Part shown: positions 9,012-17,837 of the stretch, piece by piece
Layout of the letters: each line of letters starts with the position of its first letter
Numbering within the stretch: the first letter of the stretch is position 1
Translations under genes and position numbers: made by a program
Notes under the pieces: generated by a model
Databases searched by the model: none
What the model was told of the DNA's origin: nothing
What the model saw: the letters and a program-made list of their open reading frames with translations, nothing else
Assembly (NCBI RefSeq): GCF_018687785.1
Contig: NZ_LTBL01000001.1
Coordinates: 434,001-498,000 of the forward strand
Source of the DNA: Methanovulcanius yangii
GTDB taxonomy: Archaea > Halobacteriota > Methanomicrobia > Methanomicrobiales > Methanomicrobiaceae
DNA: 64,000 bases
Direction of reading: 5' to 3'

Positions 9012-9347
9012 ATGAAGATTGCAGTAAGTATCCGGGACTCGGAATCTGGAGCGACAGTAGAACAACGTTTTGGGCGCACCCCCCAGATACTCATTCGTGA
9101 CGAAGAGTCGGGAGAGGAGCAGATCCTCGACAATCCCTTCGCAGATGGTGCGGGAGGAGTGGGTCCCAAGGTGGTGCAGCTTCTCGTGAACAATGATGTA
9201 AAGGCGGTTATCACCGGACAGGTCGGCGGCAATGCCCTTGCAGCCCTGAGGGATTCCGGCATAACAATCTACACCTGTGAGCAGGGTGTTCCGGTTGAAG
9301 ATGCGCTCGGGAAGTACCGTGCAGGGACCCTTCCTTCCATTCAGTGA
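9012..9347 (+). CDS. NifX/NifB-C-terminal family Fe-Mo cofactor-binding-like protein
   Basis: 111 residues from ATG 9012 (an in-frame ATG at 8988 falls inside the palindrome and is unlikely). The fold pattern (MKIAVSI start, EQRFGRTP segment, VGPKVVQLLVNNDVKAVITG, then GNALAALRDSGI) is that of the dinitrogenase iron-molybdenum cofactor biosynthesis domain shared by NifX, NafY and many small archaeal proteins. No nif structural genes are near, so this is probably a metal or Fe-S cluster carrier for another enzyme. The gene stops immediately before the GTG of the MinD-ferredoxin ATPase. Confidence 0.85.
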   Translation: MKIAVSIRDSESGATVEQRFGRTPQILIRDEESGEEQILDNPFADGAGGVGPKVVQLLVNNDVKAVITGQVGGNALAALRDSGITIYTCEQGVPVEDALGKYRAGTLPSIQ

Positions 9348-10211
9348 GTGTCGGCCGTGGTTCAACTTGTGATTGCCAGCGGCAAGGGTGGAACAGGGAA
9401 GACCATGCTTGCTGCAAATATTGCCTATTGTCTCTCACAAACGGTGGAGACAACTCTGGCGGACTGTGATGTGGAAGAACCGAATGTACACCTTTTTCTT
9501 CCGTCTGAGTACGATGAATCCCCCGTATGTGTAGCAAATCCGGTGGTGGACCGTGATGCATGTACCCTGTGTGGACAATGTGCTGATTTCTGCCGGTATG
9601 GCGCCCTTGTTGTGATGCAGGACAGGGTGTTTTTCAATCCCTCGCTGTGTCATTCCTGCGGTGGATGTATGCTTGTCTGTCCTGAACATGCAATATCCGA
9701 AACCCCCCGAAAGATTGGTACAATTGAGGTACGAAAGCCATCCTCCTCACTGAAAATTGTGACAGGCCGCCTTAATGAGGGTGAGGTGGCGGTACCTGCG
9801 ATTATTTCCGCAGTCAAGAATTCTGTAGGAAAGGATGAGAATGTGATCATTGATGGCCCTCCGGGAACCGCCTGTCCGGTTATCGAGACCCTGCATGGCG
9901 CCGATGTCTGCATTCTCGTCACGGAACCGACGCCGTTTGGGCTGCATGACCTTGCCATTGCTGCCGATGTGGCGGAGCAACTTGGAGTGCCGGCATGTGT
10001 TGTGATCAATAAAAGTGATGGGAGAGATGAAGATATCGTAGCATTCTGTGACCAGAGGAAATTACCGTTATTGCTCCGCATCCCGTATTCCCGTGAATGG
10101 GCACGGGTGCAGGGTGAAGGCGACCTAATTGTCCGACACAGTCTGGAGTGGCAGGATACGTTTTCCCGTCTCTTTGAGGAGGCCTGCAACTGCAGGAGGG
10201 CCGCGGAATGA
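9348..10211 (+). CDS. MinD-superfamily P-loop ATPase with inserted ferredoxin domain (copy 1)
   Basis: 287 residues. The deviant Walker A (SGKGGTGKT, residues 11-19) is of the MinD/Mrp type. An inserted 2x[4Fe-4S] ferredoxin module occupies about residues 58-112 (CTLCGQCADFC, then CHSCGGCMLVCP). The ATPase fold resumes with IDGPPGTACPV and ends with the VINKSDGRDEDI region. Relatives in the Mrp/NBP35 group load Fe-S clusters; the precise client is unknown. GTG 9348 begins right after the NifX stop (TGAGTG); GTG 9357 is an alternative. It overlaps copy 2 by ATGA. Confidence 0.9.
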   Translation: MSAVVQLVIASGKGGTGKTMLAANIAYCLSQTVETTLADCDVEEPNVHLFLPSEYDESPVCVANPVVDRDACTLCGQCADFCRYGALVVMQDRVFFNPSLCHSCGGCMLVCPEHAISETPRKIGTIEVRKPSSSLKIVTGRLNEGEVAVPAIISAVKNSVGKDENVIIDGPPGTACPVIETLHGADVCILVTEPTPFGLHDLAIAADVAEQLGVPACVVINKSDGRDEDIVAFCDQRKLPLLLRIPYSREWARVQGEGDLIVRHSLEWQDTFSRLFEEACNCRRAAE

Positions 10212-11086
10212 TCCAGATTGCTGTTCTGAGCGGGAAAGGCGGCACCGGCAAGACCATGCTGACTGCTGCCCTGGCAACGCTCATCAGTGAACCCCTGATA
10301 ACGGCCGATGCAGATGTTGATGCGGCAAATCTTGCGTTGCTTCTCGACGCTGAAGTGATCACTACCGGGTCGTTCTATGGAATGGAAAGCTCAAGGATTG
10401 ATGCAACACTCTGCACCGGGTGTGGCCTCTGTGAGGATGCATGCCGGTTCGATGCCATTCATGAGAAGAACGGCGTCTGGACCGTCGATCCCATCCGGTG
10501 TGAGGGATGCGCGGTATGCACCATGGTATGCCCGACTAATGCGCCCCGTATGGAGAAAATTCAGAATGGAGATCTCTATCTTTCACGGACCCGGTATGGT
10601 CTTCTCTCACACGCCAGGCTCAATCCCGGGTCCGGCACAACGGGGCTTCTGGTCCATGAGGTGAAAAAGCAGGCCATCTCACAGGCTGATGGTGCCGGCA
10701 TACTTCTTATCGATGGGCCACCGGGGATTGGGTGTCCGCTGATATCAGCGGTCAGTGGTGTGGATGTATGTATTCTTGTTGCCGAACCGTCCGTGTCGTC
10801 CCTTCATGATCTTGAACGTCTTGTCAGGGTATGTCGCCAGTTTGGTCCCCGGTTATATGGGGTGATAAATAAGTTTGATCTGTCGGAGAAAGCAACAGGG
10901 ATGATTTTGGACTGGTTTGTATCGGAGAAGATCCCACTGGTTGGTACTATCCCCTTTGATGATTGTGTTACGGAGGCGGTTCGTGAAGGAAAACCTGTGA
11001 CCGCCTTTGATTGTCCTGCCGCACAGGCCATTAAGACTATCTGGACGCAGACCGCAGATCTAGAAGGGATAAATGAGAGGATGTAA
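10208..11086 (+). CDS. MinD-superfamily P-loop ATPase with inserted ferredoxin domain (copy 2)
   Basis: 292 residues, the same architecture as the preceding gene: SGKGGTGKT at 8-16, a ferredoxin insert with CTGCGLCEDAC and CEGCAVCTMVCP at about 63-105, then IDGPPGIGCPL. The two are diverged paralogues and could form a heterodimer, as MinD-type ATPases dimerise across the nucleotide. The ATG overlaps the previous stop by 4 nt, and the 3' end overlaps the DUF134 gene by 14 nt. A cytoplasmic metal-cluster assembly or redox role is inferred from domains and neighbours. Confidence 0.9.
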   Translation: MIQIAVLSGKGGTGKTMLTAALATLISEPLITADADVDAANLALLLDAEVITTGSFYGMESSRIDATLCTGCGLCEDACRFDAIHEKNGVWTVDPIRCEGCAVCTMVCPTNAPRMEKIQNGDLYLSRTRYGLLSHARLNPGSGTTGLLVHEVKKQAISQADGAGILLIDGPPGIGCPLISAVSGVDVCILVAEPSVSSLHDLERLVRVCRQFGPRLYGVINKFDLSEKATGMILDWFVSEKIPLVGTIPFDDCVTEAVREGKPVTAFDCPAAQAIKTIWTQTADLEGINERM

Positions 11087-11474
11087 TGAACCGGGAGACC
11101 CCGCAGGACCGAGACGTGGAAGACCGAGAAAACGGCGCCTTATGCAGCGAGAAGGTTTATGGCGCTGTTACCAGCCATGCTGCAATCCTGACGACGAAGG
11201 AGGCACCATTCCATTACATCCGGAGGAACTGGAAGCGATTCGGCTGGTGGACCTTCTTGGGCATGATCAGGAGAGTGCGGCGATGTTTATGGGCGTGTCC
11301 AGAAAGACGCTCTGGCGCGATCTTCATGACGGCCGCAGAAAGATCGCCGACGCGCTTGTGAATGGGAAACGTATCGTCATTCAGGGATGCGAACTGGCCA
11401 CTTCACAAGAACCGTGTTGTCTTCAGCAATGTGTGGATGATGACATCCACCCCTCTTCAGACGATACGAAATAA
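11073..11474 (+). CDS. DUF134 family HTH protein, candidate regulator
   Basis: 133 residues. A basic N-terminus (GRPRKRR) leads into a Cys-containing stretch (CYQPCCNP). Then comes the LHPEELEAIRLVDLLG helix and a sigma-factor-like helix-turn-helix around HDQESAAMFMGVSRKTLWRDLHDGRRK (split: QESAAMFMGV and SRKTLWRDL). This is the DUF134 pattern. The C-terminal tail has more cysteines (CELATS, CCLQQC), which could bind metal. It overlaps the MinD copy 2 gene by 14 nt. A palindrome lies in the two promoters of this cluster, and DUF134 is the obvious candidate to bind it (inference). Confidence 0.85.
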   Translation: MRGCNEPGDPAGPRRGRPRKRRLMQREGLWRCYQPCCNPDDEGGTIPLHPEELEAIRLVDLLGHDQESAAMFMGVSRKTLWRDLHDGRRKIADALVNGKRIVIQGCELATSQEPCCLQQCVDDDIHPSSDDTK

Positions 11475-11485
11475 GTGCCTCAATA

Positions 11486-11518
11486 AATATATTTATTAAT
11501 TTTTACGCATATGTGTAA
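11486..11518 (+). promoter_or_regulatory. Promoter with palindrome TTACGCAT-ATGTGTAA
   Basis: An A/T-rich TATA candidate (AATATATTTATTAA, about 11487-11500) precedes TTACGCATATGTGTAA at 11503-11518, a 16-bp palindrome with one mismatched pair. Spacing and order match the element at 8971-8994. The DUF5320 ATG is 23 bp further on. A second promoter inside the cluster is implied. Confidence 0.6.
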
Positions 11519-11541
11519 TTATTGGCGAATCAGTGATATCT

Positions 11542-11754
11542 ATGCCAGGGTTTGACAGAACCGGTCCACGTGGACTTGGACCAATGACCGGACGGGGTCT
11601 GGGTACCTGCAGTCCGGAAGGAATTGTAAAGGAAAATGGAAATACTCCGGAAGGAACGCCGGTGATATACGGTGTCGGTCGCGGCGGGCGCCCCCGTGGA
11701 TGCGGGAGAGGCCGGTGTGGTGGATTTGGCGGTCGTCGTCAGGGGCGCTGGTGA
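11542..11754 (+). CDS. DUF5320-type Gly/Arg-rich small protein
   Basis: 70 residues from ATG 11542. The opening MPGFDRTGPRGLGPMTGRG is the hallmark of small DUF5320 proteins, which usually sit next to NifX-like and MinD-ferredoxin ATPase genes. The C-terminal half is Gly/Arg/Cys-rich (RGCGRGRCGGFGGRR). An upstream in-frame GTG at 11533 exists, but the family begins at MPGFDRTGP and a GTGAT purine run lies 4 nt before the ATG. The NifX copy 2 gene starts 4 nt after the stop. Function unknown. Confidence 0.85.
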   Translation: MPGFDRTGPRGLGPMTGRGLGTCSPEGIVKENGNTPEGTPVIYGVGRGGRPRGCGRGRCGGFGGRRQGRW

Positions 11755-11758
11755 AACA

Positions 11759-12133
11759 ATGGCGGATAATTCTGTACGTCTTGGAATCGCGACAGAGAGT
11801 GGATATGTCTCCGCACACTTTGGGCATTGTTCAGAATACACTCTTGTGACGATAGAGAACGGAACGATTGTGAGTAATGAAATGGTCAGAAGTCCCGGCC
11901 ATACCCCCGGAGCCCTCCCCGCATTTCTCGCCGGGCATGGAGTTACCCACGTTATTGCAGGCGGCATGGGGCCGCGTGCCGTGGACCTTTTCTGTGAACA
12001 GGGAATCGAAGTTCTCCTTGGTGTCGAAGGTCCTGTTGAGGATATTCCAGCATTGTTTATCAGCGGTTCAATCACGCAGGGCGAGAGCATGTGTCATCAC
12101 GAAGATGGGCACCACGAATGTTCTCACGAGTAA
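11759..12133 (+). CDS. NifX/NifB-C-terminal family protein with His/Cys-rich tail
   Basis: 124 residues from ATG 11759, with GGTGA 4 nt upstream overlapping the previous stop. The cofactor-binding-like domain shows SVRLGIATESGYVSAHFG, HTPGALPAFLAGHGVTHVIAGG and GIEVLLGVEG. The end (MCHHEDGHHECSHE) has six His and two Cys in 14 residues, a probable metal-binding tail that the first NifX gene lacks. It closes the cluster; a T7 run follows at 12144. It may carry an Fe-S or other metal cluster between the MinD-ferredoxin ATPases and a target. Confidence 0.85.
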   Translation: MADNSVRLGIATESGYVSAHFGHCSEYTLVTIENGTIVSNEMVRSPGHTPGALPAFLAGHGVTHVIAGGMGPRAVDLFCEQGIEVLLGVEGPVEDIPALFISGSITQGESMCHHEDGHHECSHE

Positions 12134-12143
12134 TTTCCAATCC

Positions 12144-12150
12144 TTTTTTT
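12144..12150 (+). terminator. T-run terminator after NifX cluster
   Basis: A run of seven T residues 11 bases after the last stop codon of the cluster, followed by CCCC. T-runs of this kind act as archaeal intrinsic terminators. Confidence 0.5.
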
Positions 12151-12192
12151 CCCCGCAACGACAGTAAGGCTTCAGTGAGACCTGAAGAGGAT

Positions 12193-13353
12193 TCAGGCAT
12201 TCTGGAGGAATATTTCAGCATACCTTTCTGCAACATCCGCTCCCAGTGATGGCTTGAGTATTTCCAGCCAGAGAAAAAATCCTGTCATTCTGGGCGTTCT
12301 TTTACTTTCCACGCGGAACCCGCCTGACTTCCGTACGACAACTTTCAGGTATTCCTTTTTCTTCTTTGACCTCAGGTAAATGACAGGTTCATACGCCGGA
12401 AGATCAATGGCGAGGACAATCTTTGTAAATTCCTTTGAAATCTCTTCATAGGTGTAGCGTTTCTCTTTGATTTTGAAACTTCTTCCTTCCCACAGAGCCT
12501 GTGAGGCGGATTCATTTACCGCTCCGAAAAGAATTTTTTTGACAATGGGCGGCATGTCGTCCTTTTTGATAAAATCATCCGGACTTTTTCGTTTCATCAT
12601 CTCCTTCATGAGTCGATCGCGACGGCGATCATGGATATTTTTGTAATTGAAAGGCCTGCGCGGCTGGAGAACGGAAAGGTCAATAAGCTTGGGGTGTCGA
12701 ATCGGCTGGCGAGGTATCCCTTTTATCGATGCCCTTTTCAGGAGCAATTTCAGTTCTTCACACGAACTGGTCATGATGAGAACACTCTCCGTTTCTTTGA
12801 CCAGTCGCCGGATGACGGAGGATCGTGATATGTCAACCGATGAGAAGAGAATGAAAGGTACTGATGGCTGCCCATACAGGTACCCGAGCAAACTCTTTTT
12901 ATAGTGCACCTCTTCCTCGAGTTCTCTGAGATCGGAACCTGAGGTGACGATCTCGGCAAATCCGATTCTTCCGTCACCGGCTGTGAACAGGAGATCGACT
13001 TCTGCGATATCCTGACCATTTCCCCGTATGTTGATATCCCCTCTGTTCGAGTAAAAAAGGCCGTTCTGACCCATTTTCACTTCAATCGGAGGGAATGGGG
13101 CATCAGCTCCTTTCCGGACAATGCCCGAGATATTGTCGGATTCCATGGCAATGTCCAGCATGATCTCATAGATCAGCGATTCGTACCACCGTCCTTCTGC
13201 AGCCCGCATCTGAGAGAGTTCATCACTGAAAAGCTGTTTTTTCTCGGTTTTTTTCAGGTGTCGGATCGCCTTTTTTGCACTTTCCCGGTCAGGGGTATGG
13301 CGTTGAAATCGTTTTTTTATCCATGAAATTGTATTCATATTGTGCACACTCAC
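12193..13353 (-). CDS. Unrecognised protein, possible PD-(D/E)XK nuclease-like core
   Basis: 386 residues from GTG 13353 (an ATG at 13338 is equally possible). The protein is basic, soluble and has no signal peptide. Residues about 55-175 hold an early Glu, a GQDIAEVDLLFTAGDGRIGF-type strand, then AEIVTSG and LEEEVHYKKSLLGYLYG. The arrangement E...D-x(12)-E-I-V followed by a helix with K resembles a restriction-endonuclease-like fold. The C-terminal half (about 230-386) has basic helices (RRRDRLMKEMMKRK) that could bind nucleic acid. I do not recognise the family, and no modification or toxin partner lies next to it. It is convergent with the NifX cluster. Confidence 0.55.
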   Translation of the reverse strand: MSVHNMNTISWIKKRFQRHTPDRESAKKAIRHLKKTEKKQLFSDELSQMRAAEGRWYESLIYEIMLDIAMESDNISGIVRKGADAPFPPIEVKMGQNGLFYSNRGDINIRGNGQDIAEVDLLFTAGDGRIGFAEIVTSGSDLRELEEEVHYKKSLLGYLYGQPSVPFILFSSVDISRSSVIRRLVKETESVLIMTSSCEELKLLLKRASIKGIPRQPIRHPKLIDLSVLQPRRPFNYKNIHDRRRDRLMKEMMKRKSPDDFIKKDDMPPIVKKILFGAVNESASQALWEGRSFKIKEKRYTYEEISKEFTKIVLAIDLPAYEPVIYLRSKKKKEYLKVVVRKSGGFRVESKRTPRMTGFFLWLEILKPSLGADVAERYAEIFLQNA

Positions 13354-13468
13354 GCAGGAATCCGGTCTTTTCCCTGTTCCTGCCGTTCATCTGCCACTTC
13401 ATCAGCGGCGGATGCCCAATGTTTTCTATTGAAGGACTATATCACTATGCTTTGGGATCATTTCCCAA

Positions 13469-14422
13469 TCAGGAAAGAACCAGGATCCTTCGTGTGAGGC
13501 TCTTGTGCACTCGCTGGCGATAGGATGCAATAATGGTAAAATACTCTGCTGCCAGGGTGTCTATATCCACATGCGTTACCACAATCGCACGTCCACCAGG
13601 TTTGAGGATGCGACGTATTTCCGTGAGAGACCTTGAGTAGAGATGCTCCATACTTTCAGCCATGATACAGACGGACTGTCCGTATGGGAGGTCGGTGACA
13701 ACAGCGTCGATCGCATCGTTGCCTATAGGCAATACTGTGGCATCCGCCTGAAATAGCTGTGCGGAGGGAAGGTTCTCCCTGCATCCCCTGAGCATCGTCC
13801 TATCCATATCACTTCCCAGTACTTTTGCACCAATCATTTCTCCTTCGAGGAGGACTCCCCCGGTTCCACAGAACGGATCATAGAGGAGGTCGCCGTCCCG
13901 GACCATGGCGAGATTGACAAGCCCTCTGGCCAGAATCGGCATCATTACTCCCGGATGGAAAAAGGCTCGTCGCATCGGATTTCTATACCCGAATGAACCA
14001 CGATCAATCGAATAGAGTACTTTCCCAAAATAGCACCGGCGGGCAGTGACTATGAGACGATAGATCTCCTCGGGGTCATGCAATGAAACGGTGCCCTGAA
14101 CACAGGACCCGACCATTCGTTCCAGTTCAAGCTGGGATTCCGGGATGTCGGCATCCTGCATTTTCTTCACCCTTGCGGCATAGGTCTTTTCCGTGGAGAT
14201 ATGGCAGGATTGTACTAACTCTTTGATCTCCGCATATTCCGGTTCGCACTCCCCAAGCCATTCCATAACAATATGGGTATACGCAAGTCTGGACCCGGCT
14301 TCGGGACTATCGGTCTCAACAACTGCAGTCTGTGTGTCACGCCAAGTGACATACCCCATGCACTCCAGTTCTGCGAATGGAATTTCGGGGTGTTCACCAG
14401 ATAGTTCAAATATATATCGCAT
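13469..14422 (-). CDS. tRNA (guanine(10)-N(2))-dimethyltransferase (Trm-G10)
   Basis: 317 residues. The N-terminal half (about 1-150) matches a THUMP-type RNA-binding region. The methyltransferase half has YDPFCGTGGVLLEGEMIGA (SAM-binding motif I, about residue 188), the LGSDMD acidic loop and VVTDLPYGQS (motif IV, D-L-P-Y, near 248), as in archaeal Trm-G10 enzymes. These make m2G then m2,2G at position 10 of tRNA. The gene begins ATGCGATATATATTTG at 14422. Nothing else in the neighbourhood concerns this reaction. Confidence 0.9.
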   Translation of the reverse strand: MRYIFELSGEHPEIPFAELECMGYVTWRDTQTAVVETDSPEAGSRLAYTHIVMEWLGECEPEYAEIKELVQSCHISTEKTYAARVKKMQDADIPESQLELERMVGSCVQGTVSLHDPEEIYRLIVTARRCYFGKVLYSIDRGSFGYRNPMRRAFFHPGVMMPILARGLVNLAMVRDGDLLYDPFCGTGGVLLEGEMIGAKVLGSDMDRTMLRGCRENLPSAQLFQADATVLPIGNDAIDAVVTDLPYGQSVCIMAESMEHLYSRSLTEIRRILKPGGRAIVVTHVDIDTLAAEYFTIIASYRQRVHKSLTRRILVLS

Positions 14423-14847
14423 TATCGTCCTCTTCCCCGCAGGCTGCCCGGGTCGCCGGACGGAAGGGAACAGAATACTGCGTTTTCCCCGGCGAACCTG
14501 TGGAGTTCTCCTCGTTCATGAATGAAATTCAGGTTATGGGTAGAATTCCAATTGATAAAAAGAGTCCGTATCCGGAAGACCTCCCAATTCAGATGATGAT
14601 GGTGGGCCACCCATTAATATGCGTCAAATTTGCAGGTTTCCGGGAGAATTATCATGAATAAATATTTTGGATTTGATATTGGTGTCTGATTCTGGATATT
14701 TTCAGGGACGAAGGAGGATGCCTTCGAACGAATTCTCTTCAATTGCCTTCAAATACTCAGTATGCCCTGTTTTCCTGGTCAGGCGGATGGACCTTTATTG
14801 GGTACAATATCCGGAAAAACCGGAAAAGAGAGAGGAGGTATATCTGA
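14423..14847. other. Intergenic stretch without a supported gene
   Basis: 425 bp between the trm-G10 start and the dnaJ stop. A short plus-strand frame (14518-14661, 47 codons) and frames running into dnaJ were examined. None has a good ribosome-binding site or recognisable content. No tRNA, repeat or clear structured RNA was seen. Confidence 0.5.
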
Positions 14848-15975
14848 TTATTTCATCTTGTCCTTCAGATCCTGGAAGAACCCTTTGGATCCCTCTTTTT
14901 TTGAGTGTCCCTCGATATCCAGAATCTTGGTATACAGATCTTTCTCCTCACCTGAGAGATGCTTTGGAATGACAATCTTTGTCCTGACAAGAAGGTCTCC
15001 GGGCCTGCCCCGTCTGCGTATTCCTTCTCCCGGAATTTTCAATGCGGTGTTGTACTGCACTCCCGGAGGGACTTTCAGCTCGACCTCACGGTCATCGATG
15101 GTCCTGATGAGTATGCGTGTCCCAATCACCGCCTGCGCCGGGCTGATCTCTACGGTCATCTCGAGATTGTCACCAACACGGGTGAATTTTTTATCCGGGA
15201 TGACCTGAATTTCGATGAAGAGATCTCCATTGGGTGCCCCCGGATCGCCGGCCTCTCCATATCCCTCCATTCTGAGCCGCATTCCGGATTCGATTCCTGC
15301 AGGGATATTGACGGTAATCGTCCGTTTTACCCGTTCATGGCCGGTTCCCTTACAGACAGTGCACCGCTCTTCAGGGAGCCGTCCACTTCCATTGCACATA
15401 GAGCAGGTCGTCATGCTGACAAACTGTCCGAAGGGGGTATTGTTTGCCCGACGTTCCTGTCCACTGCCGCCACATCGGGGACAGACTTTCGTCTTTTTGT
15501 TCTCACTCCCTGTTCCGTCGCAATGCGAACAGGGTTCGTTGTGCATGACCTCAATGTCGCGGTCGACGCCGAAGACTGCATCCTTTAGGGTGACCTGTAT
15601 CCTCATCAGGAGATCCGCACCGGGTTGCGGGCCGCGCCGTGCGGATCGTCCACCACCGAAGAAGGAGTCAAAGATATCTCCGAAACCACCAAAGTCGGCG
15701 TTAAAGCCGCCTCCATATCCCCCTCCGCCCTGGTAGGAGCCCTTGGAGGCATTCGTGTACGCCTCGTGGCCAAACTGGTCATACTGGGCCCGCTTCTGTT
15801 GGTCGGAGAGGACGCTGTAGGCCTCGTTGATCTCTTTGAATTTCTCTTCTGCGTTCTCCTCCTTGCTGATATCAGGGTGGTACTTTTTTGTGAGGGTCCG
15901 GTAGGCCTTCTTTATCTCACTCTGGTCCGCATTCTTTGGGACATTAAGGATGTCATAGTAGTTTTTCCCACCCAT
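14848..15975 (-). CDS. dnaJ: Chaperone protein DnaJ
   Basis: 375 residues from ATG 15975, chosen over GTG 15984 because GGTG lies at a usable distance before it. The J domain ([12 protein letters not shown], then HPD at about residue 35) is followed by a Gly/Phe-rich linker, four CxxCxGxG zinc motifs ([32 protein letters not shown]) and the C-terminal substrate-binding domain. It is the co-chaperone that stimulates DnaK ATPase. It is last in the grpE-dnaK-dnaJ operon, 13 nt after dnaK. The three-gene set is of bacterial type and was presumably acquired by horizontal transfer in methanogen ancestors. Confidence 0.97.
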   Translation of the reverse strand: MGGKNYYDILNVPKNADQSEIKKAYRTLTKKYHPDISKEENAEEKFKEINEAYSVLSDQQKRAQYDQFGHEAYTNASKGSYQGGGGYGGGFNADFGGFGDIFDSFFGGGRSARRGPQPGADLLMRIQVTLKDAVFGVDRDIEVMHNEPCSHCDGTGSENKKTKVCPRCGGSGQERRANNTPFGQFVSMTTCSMCNGSGRLPEERCTVCKGTGHERVKRTITVNIPAGIESGMRLRMEGYGEAGDPGAPNGDLFIEIQVIPDKKFTRVGDNLEMTVEISPAQAVIGTRILIRTIDDREVELKVPPGVQYNTALKIPGEGIRRRGRPGDLLVRTKIVIPKHLSGEEKDLYTKILDIEGHSKKEGSKGFFQDLKDKMK

Positions 15976-15988
15976 TCTTCGCACCGGT

Positions 15989-17836
15989 TTATTCCTTCTT
16001 GTTGTCGCCCTTTACTTCGTATTCCGCATCGACGACATCATCTTCACTTGCTGAGGCAGATGCCTGTTCGGCCCCGCCCTCCGACTGAGCCTGGGCAGCA
16101 GCCTCCTGATAGAGTTTGACCGTTACGGCATAGACGGCCTCTGTCAGGGATTCGGTTGCTGTCTTGATTGCCTCGATGTCGTCGCCCTCAATGGCCGTTT
16201 TGACCTCTTCGGCAGCTTCCTCGATCTTCTTCTTTTCCTCTTCGCTGATCTTGTCGGCCGATTCCCTGACCAGTTTTTCTGCAGAGAAGACAGCAGTGTC
16301 GGCAGTATTGCGAATTTCTATCTCTTCGCGGTTCTTCTGGTCTTCTTCCTCATACTGCTTGGCTTTGTTCACCATCTCCTCAATCTCCTTCTCGGAGAGG
16401 CGCTTGTTGCCGGAGATGGTGATTGCCTGTTCATTGCCGCTGCCGAGATCCTTTGCAGAGACATTGATGATACCATTTGCATCGATATCAAAGCCGACTT
16501 CTATCTGGGGAATGCCGCGTGGTGCCGGTGGAATGCCGGTGAGCTGGAACTTGCCGAGGGTGAAGTTGTCTTTCGCGAGAGCGCGTTCTCCCTGGATGAC
16601 ATGGATTTCGACAGATGTCTGATTGTCAGCTGCCGTCGTGAAGATCTGGCTCTTGCGGGTAGGAATCGTTGTATTCCTTTCAATCAGTTTGGTCGCGATG
16701 CCGCCAAGGGTCTCGATGGAAAGGGTCAGCGGCGTAACATCCAGAAGAACAACGTCCTTTGCCTCCCCGGAAAGGACTCCTCCCTGGATTGCCGCACCGA
16801 TGGCAACGCATTCGTCCGGGTTGATACCCTTGTCTGCATCCTTGTGGAGGACTGCCTTGATCTTCTCCTGGACCATCGGGACACGAGTCGAACCACCGAC
16901 GAGAAGGACATGGTCGATTCCGGATGCCTTGATGCCGGCATCGTCAAGTGCCTGTTTGACCGGGCCGATGGTCCTGTCGACGAGATCCTCGATGAGCTGT
17001 TCGAATTTGGCCCGTGTGAGGTCTATGTCGAGGAATTTTGGACCGGAGGAATCGGTGGTGATGTATGGGAGGTTTATATTCGTCTTCTGGACCGTCGAGA
17101 GCTCCTTTTTGGCGTTTTCGGCAGCATCACGAAGGCGCTGCATCGCCATGACATCATTTTTCAGGTCGATGCCTTCCTTCTTTTTGAACTCCTCGACGAG
17201 GTGATCGAGAACTCTCTGGTCGAAATCATCTCCGCCGAGATGGTTGTCTCCCGCGGTTGCCTGTACCTCGAAGACGCCATCTCCAAGAGTGAGGATCGAG
17301 ACATCAAAGGTGCCGCCGCCGAGATCGTACACCAGTACTGTCACATCCTCTTCCTTGTCGATGCCATAGGCAAGGGCACTTGCGGTGGGTTCGTTGATGA
17401 TACGCATGACCTCCAGGCCTGCAATCTTCCCTGCATCCTTGGTTGCCTGACGCTGGGCATCATTGAAATATGCAGGAACAGTGATGACTGCCTTGGAGAT
17501 CTTTTCCCCCAGATATGCCTCCGCATCAGCCTTGAGCTTCTGGAGAATCATTGCGGAGATCTCCTGGGGAGTGTAGCTCTTGTCGTCGATTGCTACTTTC
17601 CGGTCAGTTCCCATATCCCGTTTTATGGAGATGATGGTCTTCTGGGGGTTGGTAATTGCCTGACGTTTCGCGACTGAACCGACCAGTCGTTCGCCGTCCT
17701 TGGAAAATGCTACAACGGAGGGGGTCGTTCTGCCACCTTCCGCATTCGGGATTACGACAGCCTTTCCTCCTTCCATGATTGACATACATGAGTTGGTGGT
17801 TCCAAGATCAATTCCGAGAATTTTTTCAGATGCCAT
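15989..17836 (-). CDS. dnaK: Chaperone protein DnaK (Hsp70)
   Basis: 615 residues. The N-terminus ([20 protein letters not shown]), the phosphate-2 loop [12 protein letters not shown] (about 169), [13 protein letters not shown] (about 308) and the substrate domain ([14 protein letters not shown]) are all present. The tail is a charged lid ending in an Ala/Ser/Glu-rich stretch. It is an ATP-dependent foldase with GrpE as nucleotide exchanger and DnaJ as co-chaperone. grpE ends one base before its ATG. No HrcA gene or CIRCE-like repeat was seen, so control is probably archaeal. Confidence 0.98.
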   Translation of the reverse strand: MASEKILGIDLGTTNSCMSIMEGGKAVVIPNAEGGRTTPSVVAFSKDGERLVGSVAKRQAITNPQKTIISIKRDMGTDRKVAIDDKSYTPQEISAMILQKLKADAEAYLGEKISKAVITVPAYFNDAQRQATKDAGKIAGLEVMRIINEPTASALAYGIDKEEDVTVLVYDLGGGTFDVSILTLGDGVFEVQATAGDNHLGGDDFDQRVLDHLVEEFKKKEGIDLKNDVMAMQRLRDAAENAKKELSTVQKTNINLPYITTDSSGPKFLDIDLTRAKFEQLIEDLVDRTIGPVKQALDDAGIKASGIDHVLLVGGSTRVPMVQEKIKAVLHKDADKGINPDECVAIGAAIQGGVLSGEAKDVVLLDVTPLTLSIETLGGIATKLIERNTTIPTRKSQIFTTAADNQTSVEIHVIQGERALAKDNFTLGKFQLTGIPPAPRGIPQIEVGFDIDANGIINVSAKDLGSGNEQAITISGNKRLSEKEIEEMVNKAKQYEEEDQKNREEIEIRNTADTAVFSAEKLVRESADKISEEEKKKIEEAAEEVKTAIEGDDIEAIKTATESLTEAVYAVTVKLYQEAAAQAQSEGGAEQASASASEDDVVDAEYEVKGDNKKE

Positions 17837-17837
17837 G

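Noticed and set aside
14377-14661. Plus-strand ORF of 94 codons between trm-G10 and dnaJ
   Set aside because: Its first part is antisense to trm-G10; the rest (from 14518) lacks a ribosome-binding site and known features.
16601-17677. Long plus-strand ORF of 358 codons inside dnaK
   Set aside because: Antisense shadow of the dnaK reading frame; DnaK is unmistakable on the minus strand.
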